DNA from: Enterovirga sp.
GTDB lineage: Bacteria > Pseudomonadota > Alphaproteobacteria > Rhizobiales > Beijerinckiaceae
Direction of reading: 5' to 3'
Length of the DNA: 58,431 nt
Assembly: GCF_028290205.1 (NCBI RefSeq)
Contig: NZ_JAQGKF010000230.1
Span: 1-58,431 of the forward strand
The notes below the pieces were generated by a model. That model was not told the DNA's origin and ran no database searches. It saw only the letters and a program-made list of their open reading frames with translations. The position numbers were made by a program, and so were the translations under genes. Below are positions 36,717-45,088 of this stretch, piece after piece; the stretch's first letter is position 1; each line of letters begins with the position of its first letter.

Positions 36717-38342
36717 TCAGAAGTCGCGCTGCACGCGCATGCGCACGATCACGTTGTCGTCGACCTTGACCGAGCGCGGCACGCCACCGACCGTCACCGG
36801 CTTGTTGGCATCCACGACACGACCGCGGCTGGCGCCACCGAGGAACTCCATCCGCTGGTAGAGAGCCTCAACACCGATGTCGAGGTCCTTCACCGGCGAC
36901 CAGATCAGGTTCGAACCAGCGACGATGTTGCTGTAGTCCTTGCCGAAACCGCTGAAGAGAGCGGCGCCGGTGCCCGTCGGGCCAGCAGCGTTGAAGAACG
37001 TGCCGATCAGCGGGGAAGCCGGACCACGGAGAGCCTTGTCAAACGTCGCGCGGCCGTAGCTGCCGAAGAACGCCTGGCGCCACTGGGGGGACCAGTAGTG
37101 CAGGAAGGCTGCCGAACCCGACCAGGACTCGGTCAGGTGAGCACGGCCGTTCGCGTCGATGGCCATGTCATAGCCACCCGGGACGTTGGCGCCCGTGAAG
37201 CGGTTGGTGTAGCCGGCGCCCAGAACTTCCGAACCCTGCGGCACGGTGATGCCGGTGTAGGCGTTCGCGCCCTGGCCATAAGCGGCCTGCAGCCACAGCA
37301 CGTCGCCGGTGGCGATCTGGGGCAGGTTGAGCTTCAGACCACCCTGGACGGCCCAGCCGTATTCGGCGCTGGGCACGCGGGCGACAGGCTGACCGACCGG
37401 AACCACGCCACCGTTCACGCCGAAGGCGGCGGAAGCGAAGTTACCCGTGCGGAGCTCGTGCACGGCGGCCGAGATCTGCGCGGCACCCCAGGGGGCGTCG
37501 TAGCGGAGCGCGCCGACGAAGTCGGGCAGGTGGTTGCGCTGCTGCACGTCGATGTTGACGGCCGAGAGCGGCGCGCCGTTGGCAGCGAAGCTCGTGCCCA
37601 CGCCGGTGAACACGCCCTGGCCGACGAAGAACGTCGTGGAAGCGGTCGGGGTCGTGGAGCCGAGAGCGGCGGTGCCGAGAGCGGCGATGGTGCCGAACGT
37701 CGGGCTGCGGCGGAAGATCGGGTCTTCCATCGAGATCGTCGCCGACCAGCCCTGACCGAAGGTGAGGGTGTAGGCGAGGAGGTTCGTGGAGAACACGTCC
37801 GAGCCGACCGAGACGCCGACGAACTCGAGGTCGTGAGCGTAGAAGTCGTAGAACGAGGAGGCGCGACCGGCCGTGAAGCCAGCGAACTGCACGAACGCCT
37901 TATCGACGTTGACGTACTGCTGAGCGCGACCAAACGTGTCCTGGCCGATGGCCGGGAAGGCGTTCGCATAACGCTGCTGCGTGCCCGAGGTCAGCTGGGC
38001 GCCGGTGCGGGACGCGAGCTCGAAGCGGACGAAGGCGCGCAGGGTGCCGTAGCCGGTCTGCGTGCGGGCGTCGATGTTGAGCCGGCCGAGGCCGCGGAAG
38101 CCCGAGACGTCGTTGTTGCGGGTGCGGTTCGAGACGTACTGGTACTCGAAGCGGGCACGACCGCCGACCCGAAGGCAGGTATCGGTGCCGGGGATGAAGA
38201 AGAAGCCGGCACCGTAGGCGGTGCAGACACGGACGTATTCGACCGGCGCGGCGCGACGCGCCGGCAGATCGGCAGCCTGCGCCCCGGCGACCGCGCAGAG
38301 ACCTGCGGCAGACCCGAGGAGAAGGCTCTTCACGAGCTTCAT
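36717..38342 (-). CDS. Rhizobial-type outer-membrane porin
   Basis: Porin of 541 residues with signal peptide MKLVKSLLLGSAAGLCAVAG-AQA and a mature N-terminus ADLPARRAAPVEYVRVCTAYGAGFFFIPGTDTC, read in separate short blocks; the two Cys (CTAYG, DTCLRVGG) are conserved in Brucella Omp2b-like porins. GRARFEYQY and alternating beta strands run to the C-terminus, which ends in Phe (RMRVQRDF), the outer-membrane assembly signal. Codon use is more biased and AT-richer than in the neighbours, as expected for an abundant protein. The ATG at 38342 follows TTTGGAG by 7 bases. A strong terminator follows. Confidence 0.92.
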   Translation of the reverse strand: MKLVKSLLLGSAAGLCAVAGAQAADLPARRAAPVEYVRVCTAYGAGFFFIPGTDTCLRVGGRARFEYQYVSNRTRNNDVSGFRGLGRLNIDARTQTGYGTLRAFVRFELASRTGAQLTSGTQQRYANAFPAIGQDTFGRAQQYVNVDKAFVQFAGFTAGRASSFYDFYAHDLEFVGVSVGSDVFSTNLLAYTLTFGQGWSATISMEDPIFRRSPTFGTIAALGTAALGSTTPTASTTFFVGQGVFTGVGTSFAANGAPLSAVNIDVQQRNHLPDFVGALRYDAPWGAAQISAAVHELRTGNFASAAFGVNGGVVPVGQPVARVPSAEYGWAVQGGLKLNLPQIATGDVLWLQAAYGQGANAYTGITVPQGSEVLGAGYTNRFTGANVPGGYDMAIDANGRAHLTESWSGSAAFLHYWSPQWRQAFFGSYGRATFDKALRGPASPLIGTFFNAAGPTGTGAALFSGFGKDYSNIVAGSNLIWSPVKDLDIGVEALYQRMEFLGGASRGRVVDANKPVTVGGVPRSVKVDDNVIVRMRVQRDF

Positions 38343-38715
38343 GTCGATCTCCAAAGTTAGAACCTCGGGCTTCGGTTCCGCCTCCGTCCCGTACCGGGTC
38401 GGCTGCTTGTCCTTACCCCCAGAGATCTGGTCTCGCGTGGCCTGTCGGCTCTTTGCATCCACCAGATCGCGATTGGGTGGCCCCCGTCGCAAAGTCACCA
38501 TGATTGAGGCCGGGGCTACGATCAACAGATCCGACCCGTTTTGACGCAGCAGCTGGCGGCTTTCCAAATGGCTGTTGCACAACAGCAACGGAGAATGACT
38601 CGTCCCGAGCTGTACCGCCTGTAAGCCGCTGCGAGATTTGACGGATTCAGGGTTGAACGCCGGGTGCCGTGCGGCGCTGCAACAATGGCACACTCCGCCC
38701 CGGGGCAGGGTCTTT
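38343..38715 (-). promoter_or_regulatory. Porin upstream region (non-coding, 373 bases)
   Basis: No credible gene is present. The stretch is less GC-rich than the surroundings, as is usual for promoters. The porin frame happens to stay open across it, but the predicted peptide lacks a signal and has irregular third positions. A 16-base palindrome is at 38571-38586. I could not pick a -10/-35 pair with confidence. The region also follows the end of the minus-strand IlvB-like gene. Confidence 0.5.
38571..38586. promoter_or_regulatory. Palindrome GCTGTTG-CA-CAACAGC in the porin upstream region
   Basis: Perfect 7-base arms with a 2-base centre, about 230 bases upstream of the porin ATG. Its size fits a dimeric regulator site, but the cognate factor is unknown. 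Confidence 0.4.
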
Positions 38716-40305
38716 TCACAGCGCGACCTCGACCAGAAACGGCCCTTTGCGGGCCAGCGCCGCCCGAAGCACAGTCACGAAGTCGCCCAGATCCGACACC
38801 CGCCTGGCCTCGACCCCGTAGCCGCGGGCGAGCGCCACCCAGTCGACCGGAGGATTGTCGAGGCTGAGCATATCCAAGGCTTTGCGGCCGGGATTGGCGC
38901 CCACATGGGCGAGTTCGGCCCGCAGAATGGCGTAGGAGCGATTCGCCCAGATGAGCGTGAGCACGTCCAAGTTCTCGCGCGCCTGTGTCCAGAGCGACTG
39001 GGCCGTGTAGAGCCCGCTTCCGTCGGCCTGGAGGTTCACGACCTTGCGGTCCGGGCAGGCGATGGCCGCCCCGGTCGCCATCGGGATGCCGAGGCCGATC
39101 GATCCGCCGGAGAGTTGCAGCCAGTCATGCGGCGCGGCCGCCTGCGTCATCGGAAAGAAGGTCCGGCCGGTGCTGACCGATTCGTCGCACACGATCGCCC
39201 CCTCTGGCAGAAGCGCGCCGAGGGTGCGGGCGATGGTGTCGGGCACCAGCCCGCCGGTGGTCGGCGGCACGGGCCGCGCCAGCGCCGGCCGCGCCGAGGG
39301 GGCGTCGGCTCCGAGCTCGTCGGCGAGCCGCCGCAGGGCATCGAGCTGATCCTCGGCCGGCTCGGCCAGGATCGAGGTCTCGCAATCGGCCGGGGCGAGC
39401 AGGCTCGGCTTGCCCGGATAGGCGAAGAAGGCGACGGGCACCGTCGTCCCGACGATGATGAGGTGGCGGGTGCCGGCCAGCGCGGCCAGCGCCTGATCCA
39501 CCGGATACGGCAGGCGCTCGATCGGGACGCGCCCGGCGCCCCGCTCCATGCGGGCATTCGAGACCTGCGCCAACAGGCGGACCCCGGTCTTCGCGGCGAT
39601 CCGGTCGGCGAGCCGCAGACCCTCTTCCCGCACGGCCCGGCCGCCGAGGAACAGCACCGCGGGCTGGCCCGATCTGAGCGCGGCCGCCGCCGCGGCGATC
39701 CGCGAGTCGTCCACCTGCGCCCGCGCCGGGGCGGCCGGCACGGGGGCGACTGGGCCGCCCTCCCCCCAGGCCGTATCCGCCGGCAGGATCAGGGTCGCGA
39801 CCTGGCCCGGCGCGGTCCGGGCCGCCGCGACCGCGGCCGCGCCATCCTGAGCGACCTGGCGGGAATCGGGCGAGGTTCGCACCCAGGCCGACACGGCCCC
39901 GGCGATGGCCTCGATGTCGCTGGTCAGCGGCGCGTCGAAGGCCCGGTGGTAGGTGGCGTGCTCGCCCACGATGTTGACCACGGGCGAGCGCGCGCGACGC
40001 GCGTTGTGGAGGTTGGCCAGGCCGTTGCCGAGCCCCGGGCCGAGATGGAGCAGGGTGGAAGCCGGCTTGTCGGCCATGCGGGCATAGCCGTCGGCCGCCC
40101 CGGTCGCGCCGCCCTCGAACAGGCAGAGCACGCAACGCATCCCGTCCACCCGGTCGAGCGCGGCCACGAAATGCATCTCCGAGGTGCCCGGATTGGCGAA
40201 GCACACCTCGACCCCGCCGCCGACCAGGGTGCGGACTAGGCTCTCGGCCCCGTTCATCCGCGCCGCCCCGTCCCCCTCCAGGCCGTCCGGCCGCGTCTCT
40301 GCCAT
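38716..40305 (-). CDS. ThDP-dependent enzyme, acetolactate synthase large subunit-like
   Basis: ThDP enzyme of about 529 residues in the acetolactate synthase/benzoylformate decarboxylase family. The ThDP-activating Glu is in LFEGGATGAADGYARMA, and the pyrophosphate motif is LQADGSGLYTAQSLW, followed by N in LIWANRSYAIL. The usual GDG is ADG here. No regulatory small subunit (ilvH/ilvN) is adjacent, so a catabolic carboligase or decarboxylase is more likely than branched-chain amino acid synthesis. ATG at 40305 follows AGGA by 8 bases; an ATG at 40257 is the alternative. It is divergent from a TctC gene, suggesting a shared carboxylate substrate or regulator. Confidence 0.75.
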   Translation of the reverse strand: MAETRPDGLEGDGAARMNGAESLVRTLVGGGVEVCFANPGTSEMHFVAALDRVDGMRCVLCLFEGGATGAADGYARMADKPASTLLHLGPGLGNGLANLHNARRARSPVVNIVGEHATYHRAFDAPLTSDIEAIAGAVSAWVRTSPDSRQVAQDGAAAVAAARTAPGQVATLILPADTAWGEGGPVAPVPAAPARAQVDDSRIAAAAAALRSGQPAVLFLGGRAVREEGLRLADRIAAKTGVRLLAQVSNARMERGAGRVPIERLPYPVDQALAALAGTRHLIIVGTTVPVAFFAYPGKPSLLAPADCETSILAEPAEDQLDALRRLADELGADAPSARPALARPVPPTTGGLVPDTIARTLGALLPEGAIVCDESVSTGRTFFPMTQAAAPHDWLQLSGGSIGLGIPMATGAAIACPDRKVVNLQADGSGLYTAQSLWTQARENLDVLTLIWANRSYAILRAELAHVGANPGRKALDMLSLDNPPVDWVALARGYGVEARRVSDLGDFVTVLRAALARKGPFLVEVAL

Positions 40306-40329
40306 TCTGGGATCCTGTGCTTGGTCGCC

Positions 40330-40347
40330 CCGCCGGAAAGCCGGCGG
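40330..40347. repeat. Hairpin CCGCCGG-AAAG-CCGGCGG in the divergent region
   Basis: Perfect 7-base arms with an AAAG loop, in the 152-base region between the divergent IlvB-like and TctC genes. It could be an operator or part of a leader. No other feature is clear in this gap. Confidence 0.4.
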
Positions 40348-40457
40348 CCCGAGCATCGGGCGAAACGACATCCGGCGGCAAGGCTCCCGCCGCGCCCGTG
40401 GCGCTGGCCAATCCGAGCCGGCTCTCCTATCGAGCGGCGGACGGAGGAGAGACGCTC

Positions 40458-41438
40458 ATGGCGAAGGTCGGGCGACGGACCGTGCTGCTCGGGGGCCTGG
40501 CGGCCCTGGCATCCAGGCCGGGCTGGGCCGCGGGCTGGAGCCCGTCCCGGACGGTCACGGTGGTGGTGCCCTATCCGGCCGGAGGCGGGACGGACGTGCT
40601 CGCCCGCATCCTGGGGCGGGAGATCGCTCCCGGGCTCGGCCAAAACGTGGTTGTCGAGAACGCGCCGGGCGCCTCGGGCGCGGTCGGCAGCCGGCGGGTG
40701 GCCCGCTCTGAGCCCGACGGCCATACGCTGGTTGTCTCGACGAACCAGACGCATGCCACCAACATCTCCCTGCTGAAGGACGGCGGCGGCTACGACCCGG
40801 TCCGCGACTTCACGGTGCTGGGCGGGCTCGCCGACCTGCAGCACCTTGTGGTGGTCCGGAAGGACCTCCCGGCCCGCAACGTGGCCGAGCTGCTGGAACT
40901 CGCGCGGGGCACCGCCGCCCGCCTGACCTGCGCGTCGACGGGCATCGGCTCCGCGTCGCATCTCGCCATGGAGTTGTTCAAGGCGAAGACGGGCGTCGAA
41001 CTGGTTCATGTGCCCTATCGCGGCGCCGCCCCGCTGCTGCAGGACATGATCGGTGGCCGGGTCGACCTCGCCTTTGCGACCGTGCCGACCGTGCTCGGCC
41101 AGGTCCGGGGCGGCGAGCTGCGAGCGCTCGCGGTCGCCTCCCCGAACCCGTCGCCGCAACTTCCCGGCATCCCGGTCCTGGCGCAGGAAGGGGTGGCCGG
41201 GGTCGAGGCGGATGCCTGGATTGCCGCCTTCGGGCCGGCCGGGGTCGCCGCGCCGATCCGGGATCGCTACGCGGAGCTGCTCCGCGAGGCGCTGGGCCGA
41301 GCCGAGGTCCGGGCCGCCATCGACGCGCAGGGCGCGCTGCCGAACTGGCGCGAGCCGGACGTCTTCGCGGCTTTCCAGCGCGAGGACATTCGCCGCTGGG
41401 CCGAGATCATCCGGGCCGCCAACGTGTCGGCCGAGTGA
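40458..41438 (+). CDS. Bug/TctC-family substrate-binding protein, Tat-type signal
   Basis: Periplasmic binding protein of 326 residues. The signal has twin arginines (GRRTVLLGGLAALAS), so export may be by Tat. The Bug core is VTVVVPYPAGGGTDVLARIL, VVENAPGASGAVGSRRVARS, and HVPYRGAAP. The ATG follows GGAGGAG by 8 bases. There is no tctAB nearby. It is convergent with the GH13 gene with zero spacing: the two stops share TGATCA. Confidence 0.85.
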   Translation: MAKVGRRTVLLGGLAALASRPGWAAGWSPSRTVTVVVPYPAGGGTDVLARILGREIAPGLGQNVVVENAPGASGAVGSRRVARSEPDGHTLVVSTNQTHATNISLLKDGGGYDPVRDFTVLGGLADLQHLVVVRKDLPARNVAELLELARGTAARLTCASTGIGSASHLAMELFKAKTGVELVHVPYRGAAPLLQDMIGGRVDLAFATVPTVLGQVRGGELRALAVASPNPSPQLPGIPVLAQEGVAGVEADAWIAAFGPAGVAAPIRDRYAELLREALGRAEVRAAIDAQGALPNWREPDVFAAFQREDIRRWAEIIRAANVSAE

Positions 41439-43100
41439 TCAGGTGTCGCTTCGCCGCAGCAGGTAATCGAGCCCGCCCACCCGGTACCACCGGTAGGCAT
41501 AGGCCTCGAGCAGCAGGTGGTGGCGCCCATCCTCGTGGGCGGAGAGGTGCTTGGCGCTGCGCAGGTCGATGAGCTGCGGCGCCCCCTCCGGGCCCGCGAG
41601 GTCGAGCGCGATCTCGACCGGCTTCGCCCCGAGATTGTGCACCGCCAGGACGGCGTTGTTGCGCCAGGAGTAGCGCAGCGCCAGCACGGCTGGCTCGCCG
41701 GTCTCCAGCACGTCGAAATCGCCCCAGCCGATCTCCGGCGCCTCCTTGCGCATGCGGATCAGGCGCTCGGTCCAGTTCAAGAGCGAGGCGGGGTCGCCCC
41801 GCTGGGCCGCGACGTTCAGATGCGGGTAGCCGAACGGTCCCTCCGCGATCACGGGCACGTGCGGCCGATCGCTCTTGGTGAAGCCGGCCTGCGGCTCGTC
41901 CGACCATTGCATCGGGGTCCGGGCGGCGTTGCGCTCCGGCAGGCGCAGGTCGTCCCCCATGCCGATCTCGTCGCCGTAGCGGATCACCGGGGTGCCGGGC
42001 AGCGAGAACAGGAGGCTATAGGCGAGCTCGATCCGGCGCTGGTCGCCGTCCAGCATCGGGGCGAGCCGCCGCCGGATGCCGCGGTGGTAGAGCTGCATGT
42101 CGGGATCGGGCCCAAAGGCCGCGAACACGCGCTCGCGTTCGCTCTCCTCCAGGCGGCCGAGATCGAGTTCGTCGTGGTTGCGCAGAAACACCGCCCATTG
42201 CGCGGTCGCGGGCCGGGGCTTCGTGGCCTGTAGTGCCTCCTTCAAGGGGCCGGCATCCCCGGAAGCCAGGCCGTAGAACAGGTTCTGGTTGACCTGGAAG
42301 TTGAACATCATGTGCATGCGGTCGCCGTCGCGCCCGAAATAGTCGAGATCGGTCTCCGGCAGGACGTTGGCCTCGGCCAGGATGATGCTGTCGCCCTGGC
42401 GCCATTGCAGGAACTCGCGGAAGCGCCGCAGCATGCCGAACTGCTCGGTGGGCTTCGTGACCTCTGCCCCCTTGGTGCCGATGATGAACGGCACCGCATC
42501 CATCCGGAAGCCCGAGACGCCGAGCTGGATCCAGAAGCCCATGATCTTCAGGATCTCGGCCTGGACCTCGGGGTTGGCCGTGTCGAGATCCGGCTGGAAC
42601 TCGTAGAAGCGGTGAAAATAATACGCCCGCGCGACCTTGTCGTAGGTCCAAGTGGTCTTCTGCACGCCCGGAAAGACCATGCCGGTATTGGCATTCGGGG
42701 GTTTCTTCTTGGACCACACATACCAGTCGCGGTAGGGCGAGTTCGGGTCGGAGCGGGCCGATTGGAACCAGGGATGCTGGTCCGAGGTGTGGTTGACCAC
42801 GAGGTCGATCAGGACGCGCAGACCCCGGCTCTTGGCCGCATGGGTGAACTCGACGAAGTCGCCGAGCGTGCCGTAGCGGGGATCGACGCTGTAATGGTCG
42901 GCCACGTCATAGCCGTCATCGCGCCCGGGCGAGATCTGGAAGGGCTGCAGCCACACCGCCGTCACGCCGAGCCCGGCCAGATAGTCCAGCCGGCGCGTCA
43001 GGCCGCGGAGGTCTCCCACCCCGTCGCCGTCCGAATCCATGAAGGTCCCGAGCGCCAGGTTGTAGATGACGGCATTCTTGTACCACAGGTCGTTGATCAC
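41439..43100 (-). CDS. GH13 alpha-amylase-family enzyme, trehalose synthase-like
   Basis: Glycoside hydrolase family 13 enzyme of 553 residues. All four catalytic regions are visible: DLVVNHTSDQHPWFQ (region I), GFRMDAVPF with the nucleophile Asp (II), ILAEANVLPETD with the acid/base Glu (III), and FLRNHDELDLG (IV). WYKNAVIYNLALGTFMDSDG at the start and DDGYDVADHYSVDPRYGTLG resemble trehalose synthase (maltose to trehalose), though alpha-glucosidase activity is possible. No maltokinase or glgE is adjacent. It follows the DUF938 gene by 104 bases that contain a large palindrome. Confidence 0.8.
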   Translation of the reverse strand: MINDLWYKNAVIYNLALGTFMDSDGDGVGDLRGLTRRLDYLAGLGVTAVWLQPFQISPGRDDGYDVADHYSVDPRYGTLGDFVEFTHAAKSRGLRVLIDLVVNHTSDQHPWFQSARSDPNSPYRDWYVWSKKKPPNANTGMVFPGVQKTTWTYDKVARAYYFHRFYEFQPDLDTANPEVQAEILKIMGFWIQLGVSGFRMDAVPFIIGTKGAEVTKPTEQFGMLRRFREFLQWRQGDSIILAEANVLPETDLDYFGRDGDRMHMMFNFQVNQNLFYGLASGDAGPLKEALQATKPRPATAQWAVFLRNHDELDLGRLEESERERVFAAFGPDPDMQLYHRGIRRRLAPMLDGDQRRIELAYSLLFSLPGTPVIRYGDEIGMGDDLRLPERNAARTPMQWSDEPQAGFTKSDRPHVPVIAEGPFGYPHLNVAAQRGDPASLLNWTERLIRMRKEAPEIGWGDFDVLETGEPAVLALRYSWRNNAVLAVHNLGAKPVEIALDLAGPEGAPQLIDLRSAKHLSAHEDGRHHLLLEAYAYRWYRVGGLDYLLRRSDT

Positions 43101-43173
43101 GGGCCCTCGCGCGGCTTGAGGCTGGCTCGGACCGCCCCGAGCGCCGAGCTGAGAACCGCAACGTCACCGATCT

Positions 43174-43197
43174 GGTTCGGTCCGACCGGACCGAACC
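43174..43197. repeat. 24-base near-perfect palindrome upstream of the GH13 gene
   Basis: Arms GGTTCGGTCCG (43174-43184) and CGGACCGAACC (43187-43197) pair perfectly around a 2-base centre. It lies 8 bases after the DUF938 stop and about 75 bases before the GH13 start, on the same transcript. There is no T-tract. It could be a terminator that depends on other factors, a stability element or an operator. Confidence 0.55.
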
Positions 43198-43204
43198 GGC
43201 CCCC

Positions 43205-43828
43205 TCAGCCGCCGGCCGGCCTGCGAAAGACCAGGGTCAGGTTGTTGGCCGGCATCTCGTGCCGGGCAGCCAGGGTGAGGCCATGCCGGGCCGCCTCCGC
43301 GCCCACCTGCCCGATCTCGCGCAGACCCCATTCCGGATTCCGCAGCCGCAGGCTCTCGTCGAAGGCGACGTTGCTGGGGGCGAGTTCCCGGCCGGCCTCG
43401 GCAAAGGGGCCATAAAGGATCAGGGCTCCGGCCGCCGGCAGGATGCGCCCTGCCCCGGCCATCAGCCCCTCGGCGGCGCGCCAAGGCGCGATGTGGATCA
43501 TGTTGACGGCCACGATCGCGTCCGCGGTTTCGACCGGCCAGGACGGCGCGGCCGCGTCGAGCCGGAGCGGCGGCAGGAGGTTCGCCAGCCCGGCAGCCTC
43601 GCGGTGGGCCGCGATGCTGGCCAGCGCCTCCGGGTCGCGGTCGGTGGGCTGCCAGAGGATCCCGGCCAGCGCCGCCGCCATGTACACGGCGTGCTCGCCG
43701 CTGCCGCTGGCCACCTCCACCACCGTGCCGCGCCCTGGCAGCTCCCGCCGCAGCACGGCCAGGATCGGGTCGCGGTTTCGGGCCGCGGAGGGCGAGATCA
43801 GGGCGGCAGGGCCGGGTTTGCTGTTCAT
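43205..43828 (-). CDS. DUF938 SAM-dependent methyltransferase-like protein
   Basis: Protein of 207 residues matching the DUF938 family. SAM-binding motif I is VVEVASGSGEHAVYMA, followed by WQPTDRDPEAL (acidic end of strand 2) and NMIHIAPWRAAEGLM; the family block SPSAARNRDPIL is at the start. Its methyl acceptor is unknown. It is divergent from the GST gene (58 bases). Confidence 0.8.
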   Translation of the reverse strand: MNSKPGPAALISPSAARNRDPILAVLRRELPGRGTVVEVASGSGEHAVYMAAALAGILWQPTDRDPEALASIAAHREAAGLANLLPPLRLDAAAPSWPVETADAIVAVNMIHIAPWRAAEGLMAGAGRILPAAGALILYGPFAEAGRELAPSNVAFDESLRLRNPEWGLREIGQVGAEAARHGLTLAARHEMPANNLTLVFRRPAGG

Positions 43829-43886
43829 CGCGCTCGTCTCCGGGGCCCGGCCGGGCTTACGATGCCGATCTCAAGGGAGAAACGGC

Positions 43887-44513
43887 ATGAAGCTCTACTA
43901 CTCACCGGGCGCCTGTTCCATCGGCATCCACGTTCTCCTGGAAGAGATCGGCAAGCCCTACGAGCTGGCCCGCGTGAACCTCGCCGAGGGCGAGCAGCAC
44001 AAGGCGGAGTTCGCCGCCCTGAACCCCAAGGGCAAGGTGCCGGCGCTGCTTCGCCCCGACGGCTCCATCCTGACCGAATTCCCGGCCATCGCGATCTGGC
44101 TCGCCCGCACCAACCAGGACCGCAACCTCCTGCCCGGGGATCCGGACGCCGAGGCGCGGGCCATGGAGGCCATGGATTACATCGTGGCCACCCTGCACAT
44201 GCAGGGCTTCTCGCGCATGTTCCGGCCGGCGAACTTCGCCCCGAGCGAGGCCGACCACCCGGCCGTCAAGGCGCGTGGCCGCGAGATCTTCAGCAAGGGG
44301 CTCGAGGCCATGGACCGGGCGCTCGCCGGAAAGGAGTGGGTGGCCGGCGGCGCCTTCTCGATCGCCGACGCGGCGCTGTTCTATGTCGAGTTCTGGGCGG
44401 CGGATCGGTCCGGGATGACCCTGCCGCCGAACCTCGCCGCGCACTATGCCCGCATGAAGGCGCGTCCCGCCGTCCGCAAGGCCATGGCCGACGAGGGCTT
44501 CGCCCCGGCCTGA
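43887..44513 (+). CDS. Glutathione S-transferase
   Basis: GST of 208 residues. The thioredoxin-like N-terminal domain begins MKLYYSPGACSIGIHVLLEE (a beta-class-like active site, with Cys or Ser near the start) and includes NPKGKVPALLRPDG (cis-Pro) and LTEFPAIAIWLA. The helical C-terminal domain contains FSIADAALFYVEFW, where the Asp is the GST folding motif. The ATG follows AAGGGAG by 7 bases. It is convergent with a MarR gene (7 bases). Confidence 0.9.
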   Translation: MKLYYSPGACSIGIHVLLEEIGKPYELARVNLAEGEQHKAEFAALNPKGKVPALLRPDGSILTEFPAIAIWLARTNQDRNLLPGDPDAEARAMEAMDYIVATLHMQGFSRMFRPANFAPSEADHPAVKARGREIFSKGLEAMDRALAGKEWVAGGAFSIADAALFYVEFWAADRSGMTLPPNLAAHYARMKARPAVRKAMADEGFAPA

Positions 44514-44520
44514 CCGCCCG

Positions 44521-44961
44521 TCAGCCGATCTGGCGCACCCGCGCCAGCGCGGCCCGCAGCTCGCCCGCCTGCTCGGCGCCGTACAGGGTCTCGAAATCCC
44601 GCTGCGCCGCCTGCCACAGCGGCACAGCCTCCCTGAGGCGCTGCCGGCCGGCCTCCGTCAGATCCAGCGCCCGGGTGCGGCCGTCGCGGCCCGGGCCGAT
44701 GCGGACAAGCCCTTCGCGCTCCAGCGGCCGCAGCGCCCGGCCCGTGGTGGTCCGGTCCATGGCCATGCGGGCGGCCAATTCGCTGATCGCGAGAGGCCCG
44801 CCGCGGGAAAGGTTGGCCAGCACCGAGAATTGGGTGGCCCGCAGGCCGCAGGCGGCCAGATGCCGATCGTAGAACTGGGTCGCCTGGCGGGCAGCCGAGC
44901 GGAGGGCAAAGCAGTTGCACGGCGGGACGGCCGGTGCGGGGAGCGGCGCGCCTGTCTCCAT
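44521..44961 (-). CDS. MarR-family regulator with N-terminal CNC motif
   Basis: Winged-helix regulator of 146 residues. The recognition region is LAISELAARMAMDRTTTGRALRPLEREGLV (recognition helix about MDRTTTGRALRPLE), and the wing includes GRDGRTRALDLTEAG. Near the start, PPCNCFALRSAARQ places C15 and C17 close together and C38 follows in AACGLR, suggesting thiol or oxidant sensing. It is next to the GST gene, a common target of such regulators, but convergent rather than divergent. Confidence 0.85.
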   Translation of the reverse strand: METGAPLPAPAVPPCNCFALRSAARQATQFYDRHLAACGLRATQFSVLANLSRGGPLAISELAARMAMDRTTTGRALRPLEREGLVRIGPGRDGRTRALDLTEAGRQRLREAVPLWQAAQRDFETLYGAEQAGELRAALARVRQIG

Positions 44962-45088
44962 GGCCCTGATTTAGGCGCGCAAACACCGTGACGCAAAGGG
45001 GGCGGCGGCGGCGCGGGGCGCCGACGCGCCTGCACGCCGACCTGAAACGCGCTAAGCTTCGGGACCGGCCGTCCGGGCGGAGGGAGAC

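Noticed and set aside
38343-38693. N-terminal extension of the porin
   Set aside because: The frame stays open upstream, but a clean signal peptide begins at 38342 behind a good ribosome site, and the upstream codons do not have coding-like third positions.
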